From Paratinospora sagittata (lineage: Eukaryota > Streptophyta > Magnoliopsida > Ranunculales > Menispermaceae), in NCBI GenBank assembly GCA_035771175.1, contig CM069606.1, positions 31,766,816 to 31,830,815 of the forward strand: a DNA stretch of 64,000 nucleotides, in the 5' to 3' direction. Below the pieces are notes generated by a model. That model made no database searches and was not told where the DNA came from. It saw only the letters and a list, made by a program, of their open reading frames with translations. Numbering within the stretch: position 1 is the stretch's first letter; every line of letters begins with the position of its first letter. Below are positions 1-10,751 of this stretch, piece by piece. The position numbers and the translations under genes were made by a program.

Positions 1-190
1 TGCCTTGTAGCGCTCGAAGGACCCATTTGCTTTGTATTTTACTGTATAAACCCATTTGCATCCCACAGGTTTCTTTCCTTCAGGCAAGTCTACCAACTCC
101 CAGTATCATTTTTTCTGAAGGCTTCCATTTCCACAGTCATGGCTTGTTTCCAATTTTCATCAAATAAAGCCTCGGACGAAGAGGTAGCGA
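1..190 (-). pseudogene. Copia reverse transcriptase, N-terminal start (C1)
   Basis: Minus-strand translation reads through the usual entry to the copia RT domain: a tryptophan/lysine-rich stretch, then the motif [16 protein letters not shown] and a run toward ERYKA at the window edge. It follows the integrase C-terminal region, as copia order requires. Only about 60 residues are visible; the catalytic YVDD region lies outside. Confidence 0.8.
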
Positions 191-202
191 TTTGGATACA
201 GT

Positions 203-907
203 TCAAGCTAGTAAGAAAGCACATATGACATGGAGAAAACCTTTCAAATGACACAACATGGAAAGTGGATACAAGGGACGTTTAGTGCGTTCCCTAGTTC
301 CCTTTCTAATGGCAATAGGAAGGTTTAGATTAATGTTTGTTTCGGGTTGAGGTTCTGAAGGGTTTTGTGAGAGAGGGTTAGAGACTGTAACTTCATTTCC
401 ATGAGCTGGTTCAAATTCTTGGACTTGCATAGGTTCATAGACTGTAGCTTTCTTCCTTGAGTACACCTGTCCAGTCATTCGATCCTCAAGAGCAGACGAC
501 TCAGGTTCAGGTTCCCTACTTTGGTTATCATTGGGTTTTGAAGGTGCAGATGCAGATGGCTCAAGTGTGGAGGGAGATGGTATGGATGAGAGGTCAATAG
601 AGAAGGGGTCATAGAGGAGAGAATCCCGATCCTTATCTTTCATGATGGAGTTCTCTCCTTGAAGAGAAGGAACGAGAAAATAAGACTCACGTTCATTGAA
701 AGTAACATCCGCCGAGACAGAGAATTTTTTATGGTAGCATTTGTACCCTTTCTGAGTTGAGGAATACCCCACAAAAACACGCTTGAGAGCTCTTGGATCT
801 AATTTTCCCCTGTTTGGATGGTGAACATGGACAAAGGAAACACACCTGAAGATTTTAGGAATGAGATTGTTGGAGGTTTTGATGTTAGGATAAAATTGTG
901 ATAACAA
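203..907 (-). pseudogene. Copia integrase C-terminal region and linker (C1)
   Basis: Open for 234 codons on the minus strand. The N-terminal 80 residues carry the conserved copia block after the integrase core: RVFVGYSSTQKGYKCYH, then a cysteine/histidine-poor stretch ending in FNERESYF. The remainder is a proline/serine/glutamate-rich linker normal between IN and RT. It is separated from the catalytic core (935-1273) by a frameshift near 910-935. Confidence 0.85.
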
Positions 908-934
908 TTCAATGGGACTCTTAAAACCAAGGAC

Positions 935-1273
935 TCAAGAAGGTATTCGGCTGATAAGATGTGTGGCAGTTAGGACGGCTTCCCCCCAATAGAACTTAGG
1001 CACATTGTTATGGAAAAAGAAGGCTTGGGTTGTATCAAGTAGGTGACCATTTTTCCTCTCAGCAACACCATTTTTTTGTGGAGTGTGGACGCAAGATGAT
1101 TCATGAATTATCCCTTCCTTTTGAAAGTAAGGGGTCAAGGTTTGATTAAAATAGTCCCCTGCATTGTCAGATCGAAATTTCTTGATTTTAGCTCCGAATT
1201 GATTTTGTACCATGTTGTGAAAGTTTGGGAGAATGAAGCTCACATCAAATTTTGTTTGATTAAAAATATTCAA
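935..1273 (-). pseudogene. Copia integrase catalytic core, second half (C1)
   Basis: Shows the second and third catalytic residues of the rve domain: Asp in FRSDNAGDYF and Glu in NGVAERKN, followed by the typical HNNVPKFYWGEAV block. The first Asp lies in the neighbouring frame (1270-1626, IHSDVWGP), so all three DDE residues survive but a frameshift near 1273 splits them. The family role is strand transfer of element cDNA into host DNA. Confidence 0.9.
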
Positions 1274-1626
1274 GAGACTCTAGTACAATCATCAATGAAA
1301 GATACAAACCAACATGCTCCATAAACATTAGGAATAGGAGGACCCCAAACATCACTATGAATAAGATCAAAAGGAGTTGAACTTCTTTCATTGTGAACTG
1401 AGAAAGTCACACGCTTGTGTTTTGCCACTTCACACACCTCACAATGAAAATCGTCAACATCTAGTGTTATAAACAAAGGCGGAAACACGACCTTAAGGGT
1501 TCTAAATGAGTGATGTCCAAGTCGACGGTGATGAAGCCATATTTTATCTATAATGGAGAGATAGTGCTCAGAAAGAAATGATGAGTTATTCTTGATAAAA
1601 TTTACCGGTGTCTCAAGGTAATACAA
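1270..1626 (-). pseudogene. Copia GAG-pre-integrase zinc finger and integrase start (C1)
   Basis: The HHCC-type zinc-binding region is visible (LHHRRLGHHSF, then CEVCEVAKHKR), followed by the first integrase Asp in DLIHSDVWGP and the SFIDDCTR motif. A close relative of the same stretch occurs at 18980-19355, so this copia family has at least two copies in the window. Confidence 0.9.
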
Positions 1627-1632
1627 CCCATC

Positions 1633-2085
1633 CTATTCCTTAGCAAGTCCAATTGTCGTTCCCAACTTCTGGTCCTGAAATTCACAATGAGTAGGATAGA
1701 AAATCACTATACAGCTTAGATCATGTGTTAACTTTTGTATAGAGAGAAGATTTGTAGATAGCTTCGAAACATGAAGTACGTTTCTAAGTTTAAGTGTACG
1801 GCTAATGTGAACATCTCCTATGCCTGCAACTGTGGTTAAAGACCTATCAGCTGTGGCTATTTTTCGACTGCTTGGACATGGATTATAGGTATGAAATATA
1901 TGACAGAAATTGTTTATGTGATCAGTAGCACTGGAATCTATAATCCAAGAGTTTGCAAAGGATTTATCCGAGACTTTGAATCCAATAAAAATAGGAAACT
2001 TACTTGACTGTGCCAATGAGTTGGTACCTGAGGGTTTTCCAAGAGTGTCAACAAGTAAACCAAGAGTGTCAAGTAGAGTTCTCAA
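1633..2085 (-). pseudogene. Copia aspartic protease (C1), active-site Gly changed
   Basis: The retropepsin-like region reads WIIDSSATDHI where the family has D-S-G-A-T; the glycine is serine. Downstream it keeps the flap and LHVSKLSTNLLSI block typical of copia protease ends. It is preceded by a short linker and by almost none of the expected gag or zinc knuckle. Confidence 0.88.
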
Positions 2086-2089
2086 TCAC

Positions 2090-2835
2090 TTGATCTCATC
2101 CTAATTGAATCCGACTTGCTTGAGAGAGTGCTCTTCAATTGATTGTCACTGGACATCTTTCTTTTGGCTCACGTACCAGTGGAAGCAGCAACAACAATAA
2201 TGATGCTTGGCCAGATTATTCAAAAATAGCGATGAAGGCCAACCAAGCCTCTCTTTGGCAAAGAAGGTCGAAGATGGAGGTTGATTTTTTTTTTTTTTCC
2301 TAGATCTCCCTTTTTTTTCAGCCTCTTATTTTTTCTCAGATCTGATCCTTTTTTTTTTTCAGATTCGTTTTTTTTTTTTTGGGTTACAAAAGAAAATGAA
2401 TGAAGAAGAAGGAGAGAGAAAGAGATGTGCAGGAGATGAAGAAGAAGGGGAAGAGAGATAGAGAGAAAATGAACCAGAGAGGGAGAGAGACGGGAGACGG
2501 AGAACCAGAGACGTGCGACGATGGTGATGAACCAAACGATGACGAAGAATCAGTGATGCTCAGCGAGAGGTGACGGAGATGTGCAGCGATGATGTTGATG
2601 GCGATGGTGATGAACCAGTGGCAGCGGCAGCGACAACGACGATGAACACCACAGAGATGAAGGGCGACAACAATAGTGGAGCGCATGACAACATGATTCA
2701 AGTCGATGGTTGCCATCGCAAACAGTAGTGGAGCGCACTACGGCGGGCAACGATAATTTCGGCGATGAAGGCTAACCAAAAAGATTCAGGCAATGAAGGC
2801 CGAAAGAAAAAAATTCCCAATTGTACGAGCCTAAA
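2090..2835 (-). other. C1 leader; gag missing
   Basis: Between the PBS and the protease there are only about 740 bp, containing T/A homopolymers (plus-strand T runs near 2286, 2350 and 2370) and a low-complexity CATCGTCG-like stretch at 2400-2760. Reading frames there are arginine/serine/leucine-rich and resemble no UBN2/gag domain or CCHC knuckle. I infer that gag was deleted in this copy or family and that what remains is leader. Confidence 0.6.
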
Positions 2836-2847
2836 GCTCTGATACCA
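2836..2847 (-). promoter_or_regulatory. Primer-binding site (tRNA-iMet), C1
   Basis: The minus strand reads TGGTATCAGAGC, complementary to the 3' end of plant initiator tRNA-Met, directly abutting the LTR end. It fixes the element's orientation and the LTR inner border. Confidence 0.95.
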
Positions 2848-3109
2848 TGTTGCAAAATAAAATAGTAAAGAAACACAAAGATGTAACGCGGTTCGGCTCT
2901 ATGGCCTACGTCCACAGGAGAAGAGGAGGGAATTTCTTCTTATTCGTGATGATGTCTCAATGGAGGGACACCATATATATAGACATACAGGGCTATGCAC
3001 ACATATAACAATAATTACAATTTTAGTAACTGCTAAATAAAACAACTACTAAAATTATCTTCTTTCCTGGAAAAAATAAATCCCACAGATTTTGCTCTTC
3101 TCCGCAACA
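2848..3109 (-). repeat. 5' LTR of copia C1 (262 bp)
   Basis: Starts TGTTGC and ends GCAACA, perfect 6-bp inverted termini, with the PBS abutting one side. The partner LTR lies left of the window, so the target duplication cannot be tested. Confidence 0.9.
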
Positions 3110-3604
3110 CCATGTTTATAATTTATAGTAATGATACTCTTTATGAGTATTATTAGCATGGAAGTCATTATAGGGCTTTATTTCTATATTTAAGTTTTAC
3201 GTATAAATGTATCTGTGTGTGGGTATGTGTGTATACTGTATTTATATAAAATTTAAATTATTTTAATATATATGTCGGGCAGGTCAGGTGATGTTGGGTT
3301 TTCTATATTAAAACCAAAATTTCACCCAACCCATCGGGTGGCCTTAGGTACCCACCCAATCAACCTGGAATTAAGGTTAAGACTTGCTCGAATCTGATCG
3401 AATTGGATTAGGTTGATGGGGTTTGGCGGGTGATCGGGTTTGGTGCACAACCTTACCATGTACCTCTTTGTCAGATCAATTATAAAAAAATATTGTGTTT
3501 TTATTTGAGCATTTTTTTAATATGAGTAATGTAACATTTATTTGGAAACCTTAGGTTTATGACTAAAAAAACCAGAATAAATATGAAAATAATAGGTTTC
3601 TAGA
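3110..3604. other. Non-coding spacer between C1 and C2
   Basis: No gene seen. It is AT-rich. At 3270-3470 it carries GGGTT/AACCC-rich wording (CACCCAACCCATCGGGTGG and similar), a type that recurs near 29760-29960 and is common in plant dispersed repeats. I cannot assign it to a named family. Confidence 0.5.
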
Positions 3605-4076
3605 TGTAGAAAAAACATAACATTCAAAACAAAACGAGTTTAAGTTTGCGGGAGTATTACCGTCTTCGATATTCACGAATGATCACTGTGAGATTCGAAG
3701 CACACGAATGACCTCGAACTAATATCCACAGACCAAATACACTGTTTCCAAAATGTCTTTTGATCGCTACACCAAGTTTATCTTTTTGGTTTTCTTCCAA
3801 AAGCTCTCTCATAAGTTTTTTCCTGTAACTTGATATTTTTTTTTGGAACACACCTCAACTCTCCCAAAAGAGTTGTATTTATATGGAGTTACATAAATCC
3901 CTAAAAAATAGGAATTTAAAATTGTTTGAAGTTGTGAGTTACGGTTCTCACTTCTCACAAACATTAACTACTTTGGGAGTGAGAATCTTAGTGGGAATAA
4001 GATTATAAGTAATCTTATTTGGTTGTTACCTTGTGGGACCCACCTTGTGGGCCCACTAAGATTAAATTTTCCAACA
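3605..4076 (-). repeat. 3' LTR of copia C2 (472 bp)
   Basis: Minus strand begins TGTTGGAAAA after the tract AGTGGAAGA (polypurine-like) and ends CTACA. A TATAAATAC box lies in the middle. It matches 10827-11300 in inverted orientation over its whole length. Confidence 0.85.
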
Positions 4077-5290
4077 TCTTCCACTCGTACATGATGTGTA
4101 CGAGGAGATAGGTCGAATATAACATGGGCGCAGTTAAAATTTGATCCATAATCTCCCATTCGCGCAAGGTGTGGTTATTGATTTGCATCTAGAAGATATA
4201 ATTGTAAATGGGTCGTGTAACCATGAGAACACTTGTAAATGAGAGCTTTATACTAGAAAATCATAAATAGTCAGCATGAAGACATCAATCGTGATAAGAA
4301 AAATATTGTCTCATAATGCCCAAGATCCATTTAGTCACACCTGATCAAATATTCCCTATCCCTCAAGGGCAATACTTTGGCCTCTCATCTAACAGTTTAA
4401 TCTTACTGACATTGCAATCCCAATGACACAACACGAGTATCGCACGATTAAGAGTATACTGTTGAGGTGTGATTCTAATTGATCTTCCTTTCGCCCTCAC
4501 ACCACTAGGTTGAGTATTAATCGTTTACCCAGTATAGGTCAAATCATTCATTACCGTAGTTGACTCACCGAAGTAGCGGACATTAAAACCTCACTTCGTG
4601 GTGTAGTCAAAAGTAACAAAGGGCATTCAATTAGTCTCATATCATATATAAATGAACATATTTGAACTCACACAGTGAGGAAGCAGGGATTATTCACTCA
4701 CTTTTAAAGTGGTTGTCTAGCACATGTAATGTAAAATTACATGCTACAGTGGGGTAACTCTTATTCATAAGAGCATATGTTCAACTCAAAATACTGTACG
4801 GGTTTCTAGTCTAGTCGCAACTATGCACCTAACTCGAGTTCCTAAAAAACTCACATATCAAGTATAATGCACCAATTAATGGATCTCGTATCTGGTACAA
4901 AACAACAGGCTTAATGGATGGTGGGTTAATCCATTATCGATCTTCAAAGATAGACCTCATCTTGACTCCAATCGAGGCGACATATCATCATAAAATGTAC
5001 TATTGCTATTCTAAGTAACATTAGTCAAATGTTTCATCTTTGTTCGCTTTGCACTGAGTGCCAGAGGCGATTACTCGTGTGAGTAAACCAATCATGCTTG
5101 TGAACATACTAGCGTGTTGTGCCAGCAATTTTAGATCAAATACAGGACATAATGAACATTGAGAAATTTATTAAATGATTTAATGAAATAAGTCTGTTAC
5201 AAAATAAATTGATTAGAACCTACACAAACCCAAGGATTAAACATGTTGAAGAAACACATCTATGGTAATTGGCTTAGTCAATGGATCAAT
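4077..5290 (-). other. Non-coding 3' internal region of C2
   Basis: About 1.2 kb between the RNase H remnant and the 3' LTR. No open frame of note on either strand. The 75 bp nearest the LTR are also found, inverted, beside the right-hand LTR (about 10752-10826). The rest of this region is not repeated in the window. Confidence 0.7.
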
Positions 5291-5292
5291 CA

Positions 5293-5912
5293 TCATCCTA
5301 TGCATAAATATATGTTGTATATAGACTTCATCATGTCTCCAAAATTATACTTGATGTCTATATGCTTGGTTTTGTCATGATACTTTGGATCTTTAGCATA
5401 GAAAATTGCAGCTTGGCTATCGCTATAAATAATGACAGGTTTTGATGCACCATTAACCACTTGCAGATCTTCTAGAAACCGTCGTAGCCAAATAGCCTCT
5501 TGAACTACTGTTGAACCGGCCACAATTCTAGTTCCATAGTAGAAATAGCAATGCACATTTGCTTCTTACTACTCCATGATATAACACCACTGTTCAACAA
5601 GAAAGCATATCCTGAAGTCGATTTGCTTCCATCTGGGTCACCACCCCAATCTTCATTGGAGCATCCCAACAAATGCATCTCATGGCCATGATAACAAAGG
5701 CATAGAGTCATTGTACCTTTCAAGTATCTCAAAATTCGCTTCACCGCTTTCCAATGTGCTTTACCAGGATACGTTTGATAACGACTAACTAAACCAACCG
5801 CATAACATATATCCAGGCGTGTAAACATCATAGTGTACATGAGACTTCCAATTGCACTGGCGTATGGAATTTTGGACATCTTTCCTTTTTTAGTTGGAGT
5901 CTTAGGATACAT
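5293..5912 (-). pseudogene. Copia RNase H and RT tail (C2)
   Basis: Two overlapping frames together give the end of a copia polyprotein: PYASAIGSLMYTMMFTRLDI, HWKAVKRILRYLKGT, GCSNEDWGGDPDGSKSTSGY, then YSDSQAAIFYAKDPKYHDKTKHI. The STTEAEY-type motif is degraded (STMELEL) and a frameshift near 5530 breaks the reading. The domain normally degrades the RNA strand during reverse transcription. Confidence 0.9.
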
Positions 5913-6074
5913 TTCTTAACTAAGGCGTGCACCTTTTATGATTGGTGTATCAATGGGCTTGCAATCTTTCATGTTAAATCGTTCAAGGATAGTCTTTATG
6001 TATAGTTCTTGGGACAGTGCTAAAATCCTGTTAGGACGATTTCTATGTATTTTCACACCCAGTGTGAAGTTAGC

Positions 6075-6562
6075 TTAGCTAATGTCATCCATATAAAAAA
6101 TAGAAGACAACCAATCTTTGATCATGACTATAAGACTCATATCATTTCCGACAAGGAGAATATCATCTACATATAAGGACAAGAAAATAAAATGAGCTCC
6201 TGAACATTTAATATAAACATAGCGGTCTTCATCAGTCGTCGTGAATCCGCAGGATGGCACTGCTTGATGAAATCTTAATACCAGTGTCTGGATGATTGCT
6301 TAAGACCATATATAGATTGTTTGAGTTTGCAAACTTTGTGCTCTTGGTAATTAACAACAAACCTTGTAGGTTGTTGCATGTATATTTCTTCATCCAGTTC
6401 TCCATTCAAAAATGTCGTTTTTACATCTATTTGATATAATTCTAGGTCCAAATATGTGACGATTGCCAAAAGTAGATGGATAGATACAAATCTCTTAATT
6501 GGTGAGAAAGTCTCTTCATAATCTGTCCCTTCTTGTTGGGTATAACCCTTGGCAACTAACAT
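6075..6562 (-). pseudogene. Copia reverse transcriptase (C2)
   Basis: The RT is split over two frames. The first holds LVAKGYTQQEGTDYEETFSP and QIDVKTTFLNGELDEEIYM (Ala to Thr in the usual VKTAFLNG). The second holds the catalytic box LYVDDILLVGND with both Asp intact. Stops and shifts near 6260-6275 and 5915-6075 rule out function. Confidence 0.92.
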
Positions 6563-7312
6563 GCCTTATATCTCTCTATGGATCCATCTGCTTTGCATTT
6601 AATTTTTAGAGCCCATTTGTTCCCAATTGCTTTACGCCCAAATTGAAGATCAACCAAGTCTCAGACATGGTTAAGTTTCATTGACTACATTTCTTTTGTC
6701 ATTGCGTTCATCCATTGATCCATAGCATTTGATTAAAGAGCCTCTTGTATTGTTTTTGGCTCACTAACATCTTGTGGAGCTATCATAAAAGCTTCTCTCT
6801 CAATTTCAAAATGACGATGAGGTACGCTTTTACGTGTACTCCTACGCAACTGTTCCTCAGGAAGGATGGTGGGTGGTACAACACTCCCACTGGGATGGAG
6901 CTTGTCGGGAGCGTCCTTTGATATTAAACATTCGCCTCCACTGGCGCAATAAGATTATCAGGATCTATTTCATATAATGGAAGATCCTCTATTGCCTCAT
7001 TTTTGCTAGGGAATTCATTTTCTATGAAAGTGACATCTCTTGATTCAAACTCATTGAAAATGTTATCCGTATTTTCACCTATGAACACATAACCCTTAGA
7101 GTGTTATGAGTATCTGATAAATATTGATTTTTTGCCATGTGGTCCCAATTTTCATAACAAATGGAAGGTGAGTGTACATATGTTGTAGATCCCCAGGATT
7201 GCAGATTGCTCAAGTCGGGTTTTCAACTTATCCAGAACTCATAGGGAGTACAAGGTGTCGATTTTGATGGAACACGGTTGAGGATGTACACAATAGTCAA
7301 TAAAGCATCCGC
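6563..7312 (-). pseudogene. Degenerate integrase C-terminal/linker region (C2)
   Basis: No long frame, but short minus-strand stretches fit the copia IN-RT linker, such as EFESRDVTFIENEF-like wording near 7000-7060 and a WMNAMTKEM-like block near 6690-6720. It bridges the flanking integrase core and RT in the expected order. Confidence 0.6.
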
Positions 7313-7696
7313 CTAATAAGAAATTGGAAGACTTGTTTGTGTCATCATTGATCGAACCATATCTAATAAAGTTATGTTCCAACGTTTTGCAACACCATTT
7401 TGTTGCAAGATACCAGGAATGGTTAGCAGACGAGCTATTCCCTTTTCATCACAAAATTCTTTAAATTGATCGGAAAGGTATTCATGACCTCGATCTGTTC
7501 TCAACGCTTTGATATGTTTATTAAGTTGATTCTCAACTTGTGATACATATCGTTTGAAGCAATCCAATGCTTTAGATTTGTGTGATATTAAGTAAATATA
7601 TCCAAAGCGTGAGAAATCATCAATGAGCGTGATGAAATATGTAGCACCATGTCGTGCTCTGACACTCATTGGAGCACAAATATCAGAGTTAATCAA
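7313..7696 (-). pseudogene. Copia integrase core (C2), catalytic Glu lost
   Basis: First Asp in INSDICAP and second Asp in LRTDRGHEYLS are present. The third catalytic position, normally NGVAERRN, reads NGVAKRWN, so Glu is replaced by Lys. The rest (YFITLIDDFSRFGY, LLDMVRSMM) is well preserved. Without the Glu, strand transfer should be abolished. Confidence 0.92.
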
Positions 7697-7963
7697 TTAT
7701 AATGGTTGTTTAGCTCTTAAAGCTCGACCAAAAGGTTTTTTGGTAGCTTTTCCAACCAAACAATGAGTACATATTGAGAAGTCAATCCTCGTTAGAGATC
7801 TTAAAAGGCCTTCTTGAGCCAATCTATTCATTCTATCTTGCCCAATATGACCTAGTCTAGCATGCCAAACATTCACATCCAAAACAAAATTAGAGGAAGA
7901 TGAAACAAAAGACAAACTAGCATTATTAATAGAATTGAGTTTGTAAAACAATGAAACCATCAA
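7697..7963 (-). pseudogene. Copia GAG-pre-integrase domain (C2)
   Basis: Contains the zinc-binding pattern VWHARLGHIGQDRMNRL followed by CTHCLVGKATKKPFG. It lies directly upstream of the integrase core, from which a stop separates it. Confidence 0.88.
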
Positions 7964-8302
7964 TCATATGTCCAAAACCATTTTAGTACCCAAATACAAA
8001 ACCACACCATCAGTACTGAAATTTAAATTGAAACATAAACCAAGAAGGATAGCAACAAATATTAAATTTCTTCTAATGTCCGGTGCATGTAGGACATCAA
8101 GTAGGAGCACAATCTGTCCAAAACGCAACACCAACTTGCATGTTGCGATCCCTCTGACAACAACCCTATTATTGTTTCCTACGAAGATACATCGAGCTTC
8201 CACTGGAATCCGATGGTACTCAACGTAATCCTCACAGTCTTTCGCTACATGGTTCGTTGCTCCTGAGTCAATAATCCACATAGGATCTGATTCAGTAAGC
8301 AA
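7964..8302 (-). pseudogene. Copia aspartic protease (C2)
   Basis: MWIIDSGATNHVAKD keeps the D-S-G-A-T active site, and VLHAPDIRRNLI marks the end of the domain. It ends at a stop before the GAG-pre-IN segment. Confidence 0.9.
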
Positions 8303-8337
8303 ACAAGTGCTGGAAACATAACCGTTGGAAAAAGTAA

Positions 8338-8698
8338 TTAATAATACCTTTTTCTTTTTCGGTTCAGTTCACTCCCTTGCAAAATGGCCAAGGGTGCCAC
8401 AGTTGTAGCACTTAATTTCCTTCTTGTCCTTTTGTCTACCTCTAGCGAGTACCAGCTTGTTTTTCTTATAGTTGTTTTTGAACTGTCTGTTCCCTCTTTT
8501 CTTGGAACCAGAATATTCAACAATTAGAGCATGTGTAGAGGTTTTTGTTGCGTCTATGCACTCGACCTACAAGTCAACATGAAGAGCAATATCATTAAAG
8601 GTCTTGATATTGTCATTATGTATCAATGTAACCCTCTGATGCTCCCGGTTCTGAGGAAGGGAATAGATGATGACGTTGACTTTCTGCTCATTCGTGAG
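8338..8698 (-). pseudogene. Copia gag C-terminal part with CCHC zinc knuckle (C2)
   Basis: The minus strand near 8370-8425 encodes the knuckle CYNCGTLGHFARE. Further upstream, about 8560-8698, comes a gag stretch with VNVIIYSLPQNREHQRV and DNIKTFNDIALHV. Gag continues on the far side of the insertion at 9885. Frameshifts separate the pieces. Confidence 0.85.
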
Positions 8699-9884
8699 CA
8701 TGGTTCGAAAATTCTCCGAAATTCGGCGAACTTCTATGAATTATTTCTCTTTTTTTACCATCGAAGTGCGAAGTGGATGTAAAATAAAAAATACAAAAAT
8801 TCGCCGAAATAGTTCGATAAAATTCGACAAAATTCGATAAACTTCAATAAAATTTCTATTTTTCAATTCAAAAATGCAAAAAATTGATAAAACTCAACAA
8901 AATTTGATAAAATTCAACAAAGTTCGATGAAATTCGACAAAGAAGTAAAAAAATGTTATTTCATTAATAAAAACAAAAAAAATATCAATAATTATGTATT
9001 ATTTTCAACTTCATCAACCAACGTAGCAATATAAATTTAAAAAAATAATTTAATAAGCTAACAAATTATGTAGTTTATGGGATATGCTTTACCAAAAAGC
9101 GAAGAAAAGAAGCAAAAAAATAAATAAATAAAGTTGAAATAAGATAAAAACTTAAAAATAAATTAAAAAAGTTTCCAAAGTTATATTCTTTTAGTTAGCT
9201 CTTATAAAACAAGATTAAAAAATAATACATTTAAATAATTAACTAATAAATTAAGCACGGTGAGATTCAAACTAATAAAGTATATGGTTGAGAAGCAAGC
9301 CACCAAAAAACTAAATATCAAAACAAAGAAAATAAATTAAGACCAAAAGCCACCATTTCAAATTCATCAACCCACTTAATAAGATTGATTTTGTTAGGTC
9401 ACTTATTGGTATTTTTATGATTTAAAAGTGTTTATTTATATTAGTTTTTTAGCTTATACTACAATAAATCTATATATTTAAGCATATATAAAAAAATTCT
9501 CTGAACTTCTCTAATTAGGAAATTTTTACAAAAATTCTCCATGTTAAATGAAACTTCTCTAAATTAATTCCAATTTTCAAGTGACCGAAGTCAAGTTGAA
9601 ATTGAATTTTCGATCCTTGGATGTGCGTTAAACAATGTTAATGTAAAAACATATGTTTCAACCGATTATATTTATACTTTTATATGTGAAAAATATCTAT
9701 TTATGTTTGTTTTCATCATTTCTAATAGTAATTATGCATATTTTAACATCTATATAGAAATTCTTTAAACTTCTCTAAGTTGGCGAATTTTTACAATAAT
9801 TCTCTAAGACTTCTCAAACTTTCCTGAATTAATTCTGATTTTTAAAGCTCGAAGTGTCGGGCGAAATCGAAGTTTCGAACCTTG
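8699..9884. mobile_element. Non-autonomous hAT-like DNA transposon (1186 bp)
   Basis: Left end CATGGTTCGAAA and right end (reverse complement) CAAGGTTCGAAA form near-perfect terminal inverted repeats. Perfect 8-bp direct repeats TTCGTGAG flank it at 8691-8698 and 9885-9892. An 8-bp duplication with CA...TG ends fits the hAT superfamily. The interior is AT-rich, with many subterminal copies of a TTCGAYAAAAT-like word (8800-8940), and has no transposase ORF, so it would need a transposase supplied in trans. It splits the C2 gag. Confidence 0.88.
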
Positions 9885-10335
9885 TTCGTGAGAACATACC
9901 CAACATTGTTCAACTCACGAATCATCTTTGATATCTCACACAAATGTTGTTTCATCATGTGATGCTGACGCTTCACATAGGTGTCAAACTTGATAGTCAA
10001 CTGTCGCAGCCTTGTTGCAGATGTCATCTCGAACTTTTCCTTCAAGGCACTCCACATCTCCTGAGCGGTATCATATTGCTCAAATTGACATAATAAAGCA
10101 TCTTGCATGTTGCTAAGTAAAGTGATGTGTTCGATGCTATTCTTGCGTTTTTATAGTTGAAACGCCTCCATGTCCCTTTTATGTTGAACAGTCGTACTGT
10201 GTGGGTAAGAGTCTCAAGAGCTACTTGCTCCTCTAAAATAAACTAAACCCTTCGATACCACATATCGAAGTTATCACCGTTCAGTTTCTCGCCCTTGTTC
10301 AAGTCTGCAATTATAGTTTTTGAAGTAGTAGCCAT
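9885..10335 (-). pseudogene. Copia gag N-terminal part (UBN2-type, C2)
   Basis: Starts ATG at 10335 (MATTSKTIIADLNKGEKLNG), then NFDMWYRRV followed by an in-frame stop. After a shift come QYDTAQEMWSALKEKF and TRLRQLTIKFDTY, typical UBN2/gag-polypeptide wording. The segment ends at the hAT insertion inside ELNNVGYVLTN. Confidence 0.87.
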
Positions 10336-10751
10336 CTCTATAAAACAAGAGCGATAACATCATATGAATGGCATATAGCACGTAACAATCAACATAATTG
10401 CAGCAAAATTCCATTAAACTAATAAATAAGTAATTTAAAAAATAGGTTCGAAAGTTCACTATGTTTCACAATCATCGCCTATTTCTTTAATAAGCTTATT
10501 TATTATTTAATAAATTCCACGCAAATTAAAACAATAGGAAATGCATGAAGAAAGCATTTTCAATCCCACATATATAATTATAATCAATACATCCATATCA
10601 ATTTATAAATGATGCATACAAGTTCATATAAACAAATAATTGAACTTTAATCTTTTATTTATAATAACAAGGATCACCTAGCATAACTCCATTAGATGAG
10701 TTTAATGACATAGACATCATAAAGAAATCGGAGAAATAGTACAAACTTTAA
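10336..10751. other. AT-rich stretch between C2 gag and inverted LTR
   Basis: A copia 5' LTR and PBS would be expected here, but no TGGTATCAGAGC is found on the minus strand and no gene is visible. Presumably leader remnant up to a rearrangement breakpoint near 10750. Confidence 0.5.

Larger units (their letters stand above)
1..3109 (-). mobile_element. Ty1/copia LTR retrotransposon C1 (5' part, left edge open)
   Basis: On the minus strand the order is 5' LTR (2848-3109), PBS (2836-2847), leader, protease, GAG-pre-integrase, integrase, then the start of reverse transcriptase at the left edge. PR-IN-RT is the copia order. The rest of RT, RNase H and the 3' LTR lie outside the window. The coding parts are in different frames (breaks near 1273, 1630 and 920) and gag is absent, so this copy cannot be autonomous. 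Confidence 0.93.
3605..10340 (-). mobile_element. Ty1/copia LTR retrotransposon C2
   Basis: A minus-strand element with 3' LTR 3605-4076, a purine-rich tract just inside it, about 1.2 kb of non-coding 3' region, RNase H, RT, integrase, GAG-pre-IN, protease, CCHC knuckle and gag with start ATG near 10335. No 5' LTR in the same orientation and no PBS follow gag; an inverted LTR is found instead (10827-11300). Many stops and frameshifts, plus a hAT-like insertion at 8699-9884, make it dead. Confidence 0.9.

Noticed and set aside
2384..2750. Two overlapping Ser/Arg/His-rich frames on the minus strand
   Set aside because: Low-complexity GAYGATG/CATCGTCG leader sequence of C1. No gag or other domain.
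3657..3851. Open frame sharing a C-terminus (SCASNLTV...YRRR) with one at 11036-11245
   Set aside because: Both lie inside the two inverted LTR copies; the shared peptide reflects LTR homology, not a gene family.
7968..8228. 86-codon plus-strand frame
   Set aside because: It is antisense to the copia protease on the minus strand and resembles no protein.
10240..10262. GATACCACATATC as a possible PBS of C2
   Set aside because: It lies inside the gag coding sequence (NFDMWYRRV) and does not match the tRNA 3' end.
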